Positions 19,423 through 29,237 of a stretch of 64,000 nt of DNA are shown here, piece by piece (positions within the stretch are counted from its first letter, which is position 1; every line of letters starts with the position of its first letter). The stretch lies in contig JARVGJ010000005.1 in the NCBI GenBank assembly GCA_029762595.1, forward strand, positions 29,227-93,226, in the 5' to 3' direction. The notes under the pieces were generated by a model, which saw only the letters and a list, made by a program, of their open reading frames with translations, had not been told where the DNA came from and did not search any database. The position numbers and the translations under genes are program-made. Source of the DNA: Methanolobus sp. (GTDB lineage Archaea; Halobacteriota; Methanosarcinia; Methanosarcinales; Methanosarcinaceae).

Positions 19423-20083
19423 CGATAAAATGATGATTCGTGTCCAGGGTGCAGCTAAAAGGTATCTGGTGGGCACTGTTGAGGTGGAAGTCCTGCGTGA
19501 CATCAATATGGGCATAAGAGAAGGCGAATTCGTCTCCGTGATGGGCCAGTCAGGCTCAGGGAAGACCACCCTGATGAACCTGATCGGGATGCTTGACAGC
19601 CCCAGCGATGGCAACATCTTCATCGATGGTGTCGATATCACCGGCAAGTCACAGAAAGAGCTGGTGGGGTTGAGGCGCAGGACAGTTGGTTTCGTGTTCC
19701 AGCAGTTCCATCTCATACCCTCCCTCACAGCCTATGAGAACGTCGCCCTTCCTCTGGTATTTGCGGGAGAGAAGGATCAAAGAGCTGTTACCGATGCTCT
19801 GGAAAGGGTAGGGCTGTCCCACCGCCGGGAACACAAGCCTGCGGAGCTGAGCGGGGGAGAACAGCAAAGGGTAGCTATTGCGCGTGCAATTGTAATGAAG
19901 CCAAAGATATTGCTTGCTGATGAGCCCACCGGGGCACTGGATGCAACCACAGGTTCAATGATCATCTCCCTGTTAAGGTCCATGGCAGGGGAGATGACAG
20001 TGGTGATGGTCACTCACAACAGGGAACTTGCACTGCATTCTGACCGGATAGTGAATTTAAAGGATGGTAACATCGCGGAGTAA
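19415..20083 (+). CDS. LolD/MacB-type ABC transporter ATPase
   Basis: GQSGSGKTTLMNLIGMLD Walker A; LSGGEQQRVAIARAI signature; LLADEPTGALD Walker B. Confidence 0.95.
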   Translation: MSDDKMMIRVQGAAKRYLVGTVEVEVLRDINMGIREGEFVSVMGQSGSGKTTLMNLIGMLDSPSDGNIFIDGVDITGKSQKELVGLRRRTVGFVFQQFHLIPSLTAYENVALPLVFAGEKDQRAVTDALERVGLSHRREHKPAELSGGEQQRVAIARAIVMKPKILLADEPTGALDATTGSMIISLLRSMAGEMTVVMVTHNRELALHSDRIVNLKDGNIAE

Positions 20084-20088
20084 ATAAA

Positions 20089-20583
20089 ATGACTTTTAAG
20101 ATAATAGCTGTTGTTTTATCAGTGCTCGTAATATCTGTACTTGCACTTGGATGTACGGGAAATGATCCTGCTGCATTGAAAGACTCTGCAAAGCCTGTAG
20201 AGGCCACATGGATAAACCCCCTGTCAACAGATCAAACAGTCTCCATACCAGTTGAAGCAGTGAACATGCATACCAATGTACACTTTAAAGTGAACACAGA
20301 CATCGGAGAGCTTGTTTTAATGGCATACATGTTTGATGATGATATATTCATCAGGTCCAATGTTTGCCCTCCCTGCGGCTCCATCGGATTTGCTCTCGAT
20401 GATAGCATACTCATTTGTGATGCATGTGCCAGTACATTTGATGCTTCCACAGGTAAGGGTATTGGAGGAGCCTGTGTTGCATACCCTAAGGAAAGCGTTC
20501 CATATACTGTTTCAGGGGGTACTATTATCATGAATCTTGAAGACGTAATGAGTGCACACCAGGAATCCCTAAGGAGAAAGTAA
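20089..20583 (+). CDS. DUF2318 domain lipoprotein
   Basis: Lipobox LALGC; NVCPPCGSIGFALDDSILICDACASTFDASTGKGIGGACVAYPK. Confidence 0.8.
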   Translation: MTFKIIAVVLSVLVISVLALGCTGNDPAALKDSAKPVEATWINPLSTDQTVSIPVEAVNMHTNVHFKVNTDIGELVLMAYMFDDDIFIRSNVCPPCGSIGFALDDSILICDACASTFDASTGKGIGGACVAYPKESVPYTVSGGTIIMNLEDVMSAHQESLRRK

Positions 20584-20718
20584 TGTGCTCTCTTACGAAA
20601 GTGGCGACAGTTCTTCTGTTTTCTTCATCTTCCTTTAAGGACAGTTAGTCTTTTCTGTGTAAACAACCATGCGTAATATTAGTTGAATATGGTTCTAAGT
20701 TTAGCAGGAGGAGTGAAT

Positions 20719-21663
20719 ATGAAAGCTGCCCAGATAAATGAGTACGGAACAGATGTTGTTGAGATAAACAACAATGCAGGGATGCCTGCGACCTCTCCCG
20801 GAAAGGTCCTTGTGAAGGTCCATGCAGCAGGTGTGAATCCTTTTGACTGGAAGATATGTGAAGGATACGTGAACCAGAGCAGGAAATTCAGTTTTCCTAT
20901 CACCATTGGCGGAGATTTCGCCGGGACTGTTATTGATGTCGGTGAAGGCGTAGTGCAATATGAAAAAGGTGATTCCGTGTATGGCAGCGGTCTCTTTCTC
21001 TCCGGGGGCTCGGGGACTTTTGCGCAGTTCGTATCCACCGGTGAGAACCTGTTAGCCATGAAACCGGAAAAAGCAAGCTATCAAGAAGCTGCTGCATTGC
21101 CTCTTGTGGGTGTGAGTGCATTGGATGTCCTTTCACACAAAATGAAATTGCAGAAAGGACAGAAGATACTCATACACGGCGGTTCCGGAGGTATCGGTTC
21201 AATGGCAATCCAGATAGCAAAACACATGGGTGCCTATGTAGCGACCACTGCCAGGAAAGACAGGGCTTTGTATCTGGAAGACCTCGGGGCTGATGAGATA
21301 ATCGACTACAAGGAAGAGATATTTGAAGAGAAGCTACAAGAGTATGATGCAGTCTTTGACACGGTGGGCACGGAAACTTACAGGAGATCGTTCCAGGTAC
21401 TCAGGAAAGGAGGAATTATCGTTTCAATGCTTGAACAGCCGGATAAGGAACTGATGGACAGGTATCACGTAAATTCACTGGCCCAGTCCACAAGGATCAC
21501 CAGTGACAGTCTCCGAAAGCTGTCTGGCCTCTTTGACAATGGAGTGATCAGGGTCAGTATCGACAGGGTCTTCTCTCTGGATGAGGCAGCACATGCTCTG
21601 GAATACCAGCGCAATGGAACTGTGAAGGGGAAAGTCGTGATAGCATTATTACAGGAAGGGTAA
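20719..21663 (+). CDS. NADP-dependent zinc-type alcohol dehydrogenase / quinone oxidoreductase
   Basis: MKAAQINEYG...VKVHAAGVNPFDWKI...GGDFAGTVIDVGEGV...ILIHGGSGGIGSMAIQIAKHMGAYVATT. Confidence 0.93.
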   Translation: MKAAQINEYGTDVVEINNNAGMPATSPGKVLVKVHAAGVNPFDWKICEGYVNQSRKFSFPITIGGDFAGTVIDVGEGVVQYEKGDSVYGSGLFLSGGSGTFAQFVSTGENLLAMKPEKASYQEAAALPLVGVSALDVLSHKMKLQKGQKILIHGGSGGIGSMAIQIAKHMGAYVATTARKDRALYLEDLGADEIIDYKEEIFEEKLQEYDAVFDTVGTETYRRSFQVLRKGGIIVSMLEQPDKELMDRYHVNSLAQSTRITSDSLRKLSGLFDNGVIRVSIDRVFSLDEAAHALEYQRNGTVKGKVVIALLQEG

Positions 21664-21673
21664 AAAAGAAGGA

Positions 21674-23245
21674 TCAGAGGAACCTGATGCCCTCCGGGAT
21701 CTTTCCGACTCTTTTCCTGAATTCCTCAGGCCAGTTCTCAGGGTCAAGTCCCTTCTGTGCAAAGAATGCGGAAGCCCATCTCTCAAGTCCCACACCTGAG
21801 CATCCGGACCACAGTTCCTCACCTGACTGGCATTTGACATTGAATCCAGATGGATACTTGTTTCCATTCACACTGACATTCTGGAATTCCAGCCATTCAG
21901 CATCTTCCCCGCGGTAAGGCAGTACTGCTTCGTAGTCAGTTGTACCGGCCTCAGTCTGCTTGGCAACTCCGGTAAGACCTTCCTGTGCCATGAACCATGG
22001 GGTAACCCATGCTTTTCTCCATTCCAGGTCGAGTATCTCATTGAAGATATGCATGTACCTGTCGTGCAGTTCATTGGCAGCTTTGATTACCTGTTCCTTT
22101 GTACCTACCCAGACTATCTCTATCCTGTGGAACTCGTCCACTCTTTCCATACCGTGGATACCACCACTCTCATATCTGTGTGATGTACCTGACCTGTCAA
22201 AGACCTTTACAGGGAACTCATCAGTGGGTACTGTTTCTCCCTGCAGGTATGTCCAGAAGGGAGGGCACTGTGCATAACACATTCCACCGATAGGGTCACC
22301 GATCTTCTCCTTGATAAGGGAGGTGGGCACTTCCAGTGTTACTTTGTAATGGTCGATTACCTCTTCCCAGAATTCAGGGTCCCTGGTCTTGGGAGGGCAT
22401 ACATAATATATCTCTGGGTAAACACCCTTTGCATGTCCGGATTTCTGCCACACTTCCCATGGTACGAGTTTTGGGAAGATCATTTCCCTGTATCCCAGGG
22501 GCTCAAGCAGCTCTTCAAGTACTATTCTCTCAAATGTCCTGAACATCTTTGTGGACTGGGGGCCATGTATCCACTGTCCCCTGCTGGCACCTCTCTTAAG
22601 CCAGCCTGCTTCCATCATGGCTTTGGTGGGATCTTCTGTAAACTTATGCTCCTTTTTCCCGCTCTGCCAGAGTACGTTCCAGTGCTCGGTCTTCCCGCCA
22701 TAGGAATGCTGTTCTATCTTATCCTCCATCAGGGACAGTATCCTGTCAGGCACACGGTTTGACATGGCCGATTCATCAACATCAAGGACGAGTTTCAGAA
22801 TTCCTTGCGCATAGCTCATTTCTGCAACGTAAGGGATCTTCATTGGGGGAAGTTCTTTTTCAGAAGGAACTTCTATTGTGTATGAACCGACCTCAACTCC
22901 ACGGATGCCGATCTTAAACTCCTGGCCAAGCTTTCCGGCAAGAGGTTTTCTCATACGCAGCAGAGCATCATGGACACGCACATGTCTGCCTGACTCAATG
23001 CTCAGTTTTATCCTGTCACCTTCAATACTCCATGCTGTGACCTTTGCACCCTGTCCCTGGGGAGCACCTTTGTTAAGAATGGTTTTGTTTGCTTCTTCAA
23101 TGTATGCGCCTACAATCTCAGTTGCCTTGCTGGCATCAGCACTTGTCTTAAGTGAACACTCCAGCCTGAATTTGAATTCAATTGCAATTCCTGCACCCTC
23201 CGGTTTCTCTGCCGGACAGCATTCATCTCTTTTCTTTGCATCCAT
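21674..23245 (-). CDS. serS: Seryl-tRNA synthetase, atypical methanogen type (type 2)
   Basis: [18 protein letters not shown]...[45 protein letters not shown]...[12 protein letters not shown]. Confidence 0.93.
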   Translation of the reverse strand: MDAKKRDECCPAEKPEGAGIAIEFKFRLECSLKTSADASKATEIVGAYIEEANKTILNKGAPQGQGAKVTAWSIEGDRIKLSIESGRHVRVHDALLRMRKPLAGKLGQEFKIGIRGVEVGSYTIEVPSEKELPPMKIPYVAEMSYAQGILKLVLDVDESAMSNRVPDRILSLMEDKIEQHSYGGKTEHWNVLWQSGKKEHKFTEDPTKAMMEAGWLKRGASRGQWIHGPQSTKMFRTFERIVLEELLEPLGYREMIFPKLVPWEVWQKSGHAKGVYPEIYYVCPPKTRDPEFWEEVIDHYKVTLEVPTSLIKEKIGDPIGGMCYAQCPPFWTYLQGETVPTDEFPVKVFDRSGTSHRYESGGIHGMERVDEFHRIEIVWVGTKEQVIKAANELHDRYMHIFNEILDLEWRKAWVTPWFMAQEGLTGVAKQTEAGTTDYEAVLPYRGEDAEWLEFQNVSVNGNKYPSGFNVKCQSGEELWSGCSGVGLERWASAFFAQKGLDPENWPEEFRKRVGKIPEGIRFL

Positions 23246-23461
23246 GGATTTCCATTCCTGTGTATGATTATAATGTGTGGTATTGAAGCAGTGGTAACTG
23301 CTTTTTGTGGCTTTTTATGAATATCACTTGTAATTTCCAGCTCTTTGGTTACTTTATGCATGATGTATCTTTTGCTAATTAAGAGCTTCTCTTAATTGCT
23401 TATTCTCCAAGAGTTATTCTTTTAACGGAAAAAAGCATCTAAAGCAAAAAAGAGGTGCTTT

Positions 23462-24391
23462 ATGAAAGTCCTGATATTGGGCGCAGGGGCAGTGGGTCTG
23501 ACACTTGCTGCTAAATTATCTTCTGTTTGTGATGTACATGCCGTCTGCCGCCAGAGGCACGCTGACAGGATAAAATCGGAAGGCTTTAAGATGACCGGCA
23601 TATGGGGTGAAGCAACCTGTAAATTCAGCTGTTCTGAAGATGCCCCGGAAGATGATTACGATTATATTCTCATTTCCTCAAAGTCCACTGCAACTGAATC
23701 AATATGCAAGGAGTTTGCGGATATCATTAAAGGCAGGGAAGTCGTCAGTATGCAAAACGGCATTGGAAATGAGGAAATCATTGCAAAGTATACTGATAAG
23801 GTAATAGGTGGCACTATAATAACCGGATTTGAATGGACAGGCGATGCACAGATACATGTTTCAGTGGAAACCGGACCTATGAACCTTGGAAGATTCCCTT
23901 CCGGGCTCGATGAAAGTGTTCTCAGGCTTGTTGAACTGATAAAAAGTGCAGGGATCAGGGTTAGCGGAACAGAGAACATTATGAGTTCGGTCTGGTCCAA
24001 GGTCCTTTACAATTCCGCACTCAATCCCCTTGGTGCTGTGATGGGTGTTTCCTATGGGGAACTTGCGAATTCACATGCATGGAGTATCATTGAGAATATT
24101 GTGAAAGAAGCTTTCATGGTCACTGAAGCAGAAACAGTTGTGTTTCCATGGAAGACAGCAGATGAGTATCTTGCCTTCCTGCATGATTTCCAGCTGCCCA
24201 ACACAGCAGATCATCATTCCTCCATGTACCAGGACATCTCATCCGGTAGGAAGACCGAGATCGATTTCCTTAACGGTGCAATAGTATCAAGGGCAAAGGA
24301 ACTGGGAATCGATGCACCATACAACACATTCATTTCAGAGCAGATACGCTTCATGGAAGCATTGCAGGCAGAAAAACAGAAACATGAATAA
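23462..24391 (+). CDS. panE: 2-dehydropantoate 2-reductase family (ketopantoate reductase)
   Basis: MKVLILGAGAVGLTLAAKLSSVCDVHAVCR...VVSMQNGIGNEEII...WSKVLYNSALNPLGAVMGVSYGEL. Confidence 0.88.
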   Translation: MKVLILGAGAVGLTLAAKLSSVCDVHAVCRQRHADRIKSEGFKMTGIWGEATCKFSCSEDAPEDDYDYILISSKSTATESICKEFADIIKGREVVSMQNGIGNEEIIAKYTDKVIGGTIITGFEWTGDAQIHVSVETGPMNLGRFPSGLDESVLRLVELIKSAGIRVSGTENIMSSVWSKVLYNSALNPLGAVMGVSYGELANSHAWSIIENIVKEAFMVTEAETVVFPWKTADEYLAFLHDFQLPNTADHHSSMYQDISSGRKTEIDFLNGAIVSRAKELGIDAPYNTFISEQIRFMEALQAEKQKHE

Positions 24392-24434
24392 GGATAAAAA
24401 CAAAAGTTGAAACTAAGATTGGAACAGTGATCAT

Positions 24435-25004
24435 ATGGCAGTCAGGTCAGTAAGTGAACTTGTGGAACAGGGTTTTGAAGCTGTTGAAAAGGAAATACTT
24501 GAGTGCACAGACTGTCAGCTTCATGAAACTGTAAGCAACAAGGTGATCAGCAAAGGTTCCAAAAGTCCCAGGGTTGTTTTTGTAGGCGAGGCACCCGGCA
24601 AGAACGAAGATGAAACCGGTGTCCCTTTCTGTGGCAGGGCAGGCAGGAACCTCGATAGCATGATAGAGTACATGGGGCTTTCAGGTGATGACTATGCCGT
24701 TATAAATACGATCAAGTGCCGCCCCCCTAAAAACCGCAATCCCCTGAAAAGTGAGATCAGGGCATGTAAACCATTTCTTGAAGCACAGATAGAACTGCTT
24801 GGTCCTAAGGTAATCATCCTGCTTGGAAACACTGCAGAAAAGGCATTTTGTAATGGTGAAAAACTGGAGTGGGGAGTTCCAAAAACAGTGGAAGGAAAAT
24901 ACACCCTCCTTAAGATCTATCACCCGGCTGCTCTTATATACCAGCGCTCAAGGATCGAGGAACAGAATGCACTGATCGATAATAACAGGCATTTATGGGA
25001 ATAG
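24435..25004 (+). CDS. Uracil-DNA glycosylase, type 4 (Fe-S)
   Basis: CTDCQLHETVSNKV...VVFVGEAPGKNEDETGVPFCGRAGRNLD...INTIKCRPPKNRNP. Confidence 0.93.
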   Translation: MAVRSVSELVEQGFEAVEKEILECTDCQLHETVSNKVISKGSKSPRVVFVGEAPGKNEDETGVPFCGRAGRNLDSMIEYMGLSGDDYAVINTIKCRPPKNRNPLKSEIRACKPFLEAQIELLGPKVIILLGNTAEKAFCNGEKLEWGVPKTVEGKYTLLKIYHPAALIYQRSRIEEQNALIDNNRHLWE

Positions 25005-25015
25005 ATCCATCTATA

Positions 25016-25045
25016 TTACTTACAAAAAAGTTACTTACAAAAAAG
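25016..25045. repeat. 15-bp perfect tandem duplication
   Basis: TTACTTACAAAAAAG x2 between convergent genes. Confidence 0.9.
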
Positions 25046-25066
25046 CATCAAAAATAGGGGCCAGTT

Positions 25067-25300
25067 TTATTCTTCAAGGTCCCTGGCTATCTCTTCTGCT
25101 ATCTTTGCGTTCATAAGGAGGTCATCCACCGTAGCTATCAGTGAACCGATGCGCTCCGTTGAGATGTGGATGGATACAGCATCTTCTGTGATCTCAGTAT
25201 GCATGTTTGTCAGGTTATCAGGAGCCAGGGAATTTGCAATTCTCTTTGCAACCTGCATGGCACCTTCATCCCTGAATTCTATAGTTGTAGTAATTTTCAT
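25067..25300 (-). CDS. pcc1: KEOPS complex subunit Pcc1
   Basis: MKITTTIEFRDEGAMQVAKRIANSLAPDN...ISTERIGSLIATVDDLLMN. Confidence 0.85.
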   Translation of the reverse strand: MKITTTIEFRDEGAMQVAKRIANSLAPDNLTNMHTEITEDAVSIHISTERIGSLIATVDDLLMNAKIAEEIARDLEE

Positions 25301-26637
25301 TCAGCGTTCTCCTGGTTTGGGAGTTGTTGAGCGACTATCTCATCGACTTTGGCAATGAACTCTTCTGCAGTTCCCGGAGGTATCGAGGCACCGGATGCAA
25401 CATTGTGTCCGCCGCCCTCACCACCCACCAGCTTTGCAGCCTCCCGAAGTGCAAATGAAAGATCAAGTCCCTTTTCCACAAGTGCACGGGTGCCCCTTGC
25501 AGAAACCTTGACCAGTTCATCCACCTGGTTCACTGCAACAAATGGCATTTCAGGATCAACGTATCTGACAAAGGTGCTGGCTATCATTCCGGTGGATTCC
25601 ATGTCCTCTCCTATCAGGTATCCGATGCTTTTTCCCTTTTTGACCATATCCATACCTTTCTTGATATTCTCAACAATGGATATCTGGTGGGAAACTGCCA
25701 TATCCCTTGCCTCTTCCAGGTGTGTCTTATCCCTCATACAGATGGAAAGTCCCATACCTCCTTTCTCGGCTTTGCCGCAGGTATTCAGTATTGCAACAAG
25801 GTCATAGACATTAGGGACCAGTTCCTTATTAAGGAGGTACACATCACCGATGGCTGCATCAATGGCTTCGGGACTGGCATGTTTTGCCAGTTTCAGGGCA
25901 ACTGCCGATGTGAGTTTCTTTATCCTGTCAGTGTCAAGGTCTTCAATATTACCATGCAGTCCAAGGATATCAAGGAAACTATCTATCTTATCCCGGTCAC
26001 CGGTGATATCAAGATATGGTTCGGGTGTGTACTCTAACACTCTGGCAAGGTCCCCATCACCTATACGTAGTCCCTTTTTTACTGATATGACCCCGGCGTT
26101 GACTGCTTCTTCCAGTATATGGCCATTGATTGTACTGAAAAGCTGTTTATCACCTACAGCACCTGCTATGGCAAGCCCTGCCAGGTCGATGTTCCCTGGC
26201 TCCATTTCCATTGCCACAAGGAAGGTGGTCCCGGAGCCTGATACATGCATTGCCCCGTCTATGCCCACAAGATGAGGATTCACAAGCACTTTAGCTGGCG
26301 TCTCACCAACCGGAACATGGTGGTCGAGAACGATGATCTCCTGTTCTATATCTGATATCATCTCTGACTGCCCGCTGCCCATATCGCAGAACAGGACCAG
26401 GTCGTTTTCCGAGGTACTGGACTTTACCATCTCAACAACAGATGTATCCAGTCTTGGCACAATACTTGTATGAAAACGGATGCCTTTTCTTATGAGTGCC
26501 TGGCAGATTATCCCTGCAGATGTAAGGCCATCTGCATCGTTATGCGATATGACACGTACATATTCGTGTTTTTCAATGATATCCGCTGCCTCTCTTGCCA
26601 GGGCTTTAAGTTTTTGCATCTCAATATTCAGGTTCAT
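25297..26637 (-). CDS. DHH/DHHA1 phosphoesterase, archaeal RecJ-like
   Basis: VRVISHNDADGLTSAGIICQAL...IIVLDHHVP...GGEGGGHNVASGASIP. Confidence 0.93.
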   Translation of the reverse strand: MNLNIEMQKLKALAREAADIIEKHEYVRVISHNDADGLTSAGIICQALIRKGIRFHTSIVPRLDTSVVEMVKSSTSENDLVLFCDMGSGQSEMISDIEQEIIVLDHHVPVGETPAKVLVNPHLVGIDGAMHVSGSGTTFLVAMEMEPGNIDLAGLAIAGAVGDKQLFSTINGHILEEAVNAGVISVKKGLRIGDGDLARVLEYTPEPYLDITGDRDKIDSFLDILGLHGNIEDLDTDRIKKLTSAVALKLAKHASPEAIDAAIGDVYLLNKELVPNVYDLVAILNTCGKAEKGGMGLSICMRDKTHLEEARDMAVSHQISIVENIKKGMDMVKKGKSIGYLIGEDMESTGMIASTFVRYVDPEMPFVAVNQVDELVKVSARGTRALVEKGLDLSFALREAAKLVGGEGGGHNVASGASIPPGTAEEFIAKVDEIVAQQLPNQENAE

Positions 26638-26669
26638 CCGAGTCTCCAGGTTAATGATGGCAAGGTGCC

Positions 26670-27887
26670 TTAATTAGTTTTTCTTTTGTACGTTACGACT
26701 TCACCAGGTGTGGTAAAGCTTCCCGGATCCATCATAGTGCCGATGTTAATGCTGGTGTTGATGCCGGTGTGGACCTCATCGCCCATTATGACCCCAAGTT
26801 TTCTCCTTCCGGTATCCACCATTTCTCCTTTCACCATTGTTCTTATGTTCCGGTTATCGTGCCGGAGGTTGGCTATCTTTGTTCCGGCACCAAGATTACA
26901 GGCAGTACCAATGACACTGTCGCCAAGGTATGAAAGGTGGCCTATTTTAGTTCCATCCATTATTATGCTGTTCTTAACTTCAACAGCATTACCTACGTGT
27001 ACATTGTTTCCGATGGCTGTTGAAGCCCTGATGAAGCAGTTTGGACCTATATCGCAGTCATCTCCTATTATGACAGGACCCATTATATAGGCACCATTGC
27101 GGACAATGCTGTTTTTGCCAACCTTTACATTCCCGTGAAGTGTTGCATAAGGCTCAATGGTACCTTCGCGGATGTTATCTATATTATCAAGCAGGACCTT
27201 GTTTGCGTCCAGCATGTCCCAGGGCCTTCCGATGTCTATCCATTCAGTTGTCAGTATCTCAAAACCAATCATGTACCCATCTTCGATCATCATTTGCAGG
27301 GAGTCTGTGATCTCATATTCTCCTCTTTTTGACTTTCCAGTTCTCTGTATATAGTCAAAAACGATCTCGTCAAAAAGATAGATGCCGGCATTTGCAAGGT
27401 TTGTGGGCGGATCTTTGGGTTTTTCTATGATCCTGGTGACATTGTTCCCGCTGGTCTCAATTACGCCGAAATGGGATGGTTCTTCAACTTCCTTCACACT
27501 GATGACTGCATCCTCTGTTCTTAACATCAGCTGTCTGATATGTTGGGTACTCACGAGCATGTCCCCGTTGAGCACAATAAATTTTCCTTCAACATACCCA
27601 TTTGCACAGGCTATTGCATTTGCGGTTCCAAGCTGTTCTTCCTGGCGCACATATTCAATATTGATGCCAAAAACACTTCCATCATTGAAATAATTCCTTA
27701 TGGCATCTTCCCTGTAACCTGTTACAATGAGGAACTCACTGATCCCGGCATCAATGGCAGCTTTAATGGTGTGTTCGATCATGGGTTTGTTAGCTATTGG
27801 AAGCATAACTTTGGGCTTTGACGAAGTAAGCGGTCTCATTCGTGTGCCTTCACCGGCAGCGAGTATCACTGCTTTCATTGGAGGCAC
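26670..27887 (-). CDS. glmU: Bifunctional sugar-1-phosphate nucleotidylyltransferase/acetyltransferase (paralog 1)
   Basis: [32 protein letters not shown] plus hexapeptide-repeat C-term with [30 protein letters not shown]. Confidence 0.93.
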   Translation of the reverse strand: MPPMKAVILAAGEGTRMRPLTSSKPKVMLPIANKPMIEHTIKAAIDAGISEFLIVTGYREDAIRNYFNDGSVFGINIEYVRQEEQLGTANAIACANGYVEGKFIVLNGDMLVSTQHIRQLMLRTEDAVISVKEVEEPSHFGVIETSGNNVTRIIEKPKDPPTNLANAGIYLFDEIVFDYIQRTGKSKRGEYEITDSLQMMIEDGYMIGFEILTTEWIDIGRPWDMLDANKVLLDNIDNIREGTIEPYATLHGNVKVGKNSIVRNGAYIMGPVIIGDDCDIGPNCFIRASTAIGNNVHVGNAVEVKNSIIMDGTKIGHLSYLGDSVIGTACNLGAGTKIANLRHDNRNIRTMVKGEMVDTGRRKLGVIMGDEVHTGINTSINIGTMMDPGSFTTPGEVVTYKRKTN

Positions 27888-29182
27888 TCCTTTACAATAT
27901 CCTCTATCCTGGCATGAAGCCCTTCAACATCTTTTCTTGCCTCTGCTGTTATCCTTATCTTTGCTTCGGTTCCCGAGGGTCTGACAAGTACCCAGCCTTC
28001 TTCCATATCAACCCTGATGCCATCGATACTGGAAACCTTGCCCATGCTGTGAAGCTTTGTTCTGACCTTTTCCATTACCTTTTGTTTTACTGCATTATCA
28101 CAGGCAATAGTGCTTCTGAGAGTGGGATACTCTGGCAGTTCTTCCCTGAGAGCAGCCAGGCTCTTTTCGCTGACCACGTCCACAAGTAAGGCTGCAGCAT
28201 AGATGCCATCCGGGCAATATGATATTCGGGGAAATATCCAGCTTCCAGAGGGTTCACCGCCAAAATCCGCTTTCTGCTTTTTCATTTCCTCTGCTACATA
28301 TACGTCACCGACCTTTGTGTGGATCACATTGGAACCTGGCAGTGAGTCATCAACCATCATCGAGGTGTCAACAGGGACAACTACCAGGGGACTGCTTTTA
28401 CCCTTACATTCATAGCGTGCAAAGATGGCAAGCATTTCGTCCCCTGAAAGGAAGACGCCATTCTCATCCACTGCCATCATCCTGTCGGCATCTCCATCAT
28501 GGGCAATGCCGATATCAGCTTCAAAAGACTTTACCGTCTTTTTGAGCATCCAGAGATTTGCATCGTTAGGTTCGGGATTACGTGCCGGGAAGTATCCGTC
28601 AAGCTGGGAGTTAAGCGTGATGACCTCACATCCCATTTCCCTTAAGAGGTATGGTGTAATGGTTCCGCCAGCACCTCCGCCACAGTCCACAATAACCCTC
28701 ACAGGGGCACCTTTGGCGTAGCTGCGTATCATGTCGATGTGGTCACGTACTGCATTCCCATATGATGAGACCTTTCCCACCATGTCCCATGGTGCATATA
28801 CGAAATCCTCTTTTTCGATTATGGACTCTATATCTTCCTGCTGGGCAGAATCAAACGCCATACCATCTGGATTCCACAGCTTGATCCCAACATACTCGGC
28901 AGTGTTGTGTGATGCGGTTATCATTACACCGCAATCATAGTTACGGGCAGCATATGCAAGAGTTGGCGTGGTTACAAGCCCAACCCGGACAACATCACAT
29001 CCTGCAGCCATCATTCCTGAGATTACTGCCAGCTCTATCATTTCCCCGGCCAACCGGGGGTCCCTTCCAATGACGGCAGTCTTCTTAGATCTTCCAAGGG
29101 CCATGCCCACTTTCAGGGCAAGGTCCACGGTTATTTCTATATTTGCAAGACCGCGGATGCCCGATGAACCAAATAATCTCAT
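27875..29182 (-). CDS. glmM: Phosphoglucosamine mutase
   Basis: [18 protein letters not shown]...[22 protein letters not shown]...[11 protein letters not shown]...[12 protein letters not shown]. Confidence 0.92.
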   Translation of the reverse strand: MRLFGSSGIRGLANIEITVDLALKVGMALGRSKKTAVIGRDPRLAGEMIELAVISGMMAAGCDVVRVGLVTTPTLAYAARNYDCGVMITASHNTAEYVGIKLWNPDGMAFDSAQQEDIESIIEKEDFVYAPWDMVGKVSSYGNAVRDHIDMIRSYAKGAPVRVIVDCGGGAGGTITPYLLREMGCEVITLNSQLDGYFPARNPEPNDANLWMLKKTVKSFEADIGIAHDGDADRMMAVDENGVFLSGDEMLAIFARYECKGKSSPLVVVPVDTSMMVDDSLPGSNVIHTKVGDVYVAEEMKKQKADFGGEPSGSWIFPRISYCPDGIYAAALLVDVVSEKSLAALREELPEYPTLRSTIACDNAVKQKVMEKVRTKLHSMGKVSSIDGIRVDMEEGWVLVRPSGTEAKIRITAEARKDVEGLHARIEDIVKECLQ

Positions 29183-29237
29183 TCAATATCCTCTCATAGA
29201 AAAATCATACATTACAAATCATACATTATCATTAAAC

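Noticed and set aside
22349-22762. 137-aa and neighbouring ORFs antisense to serS
   Set aside because: Shadow ORFs of the atypical SerRS gene.
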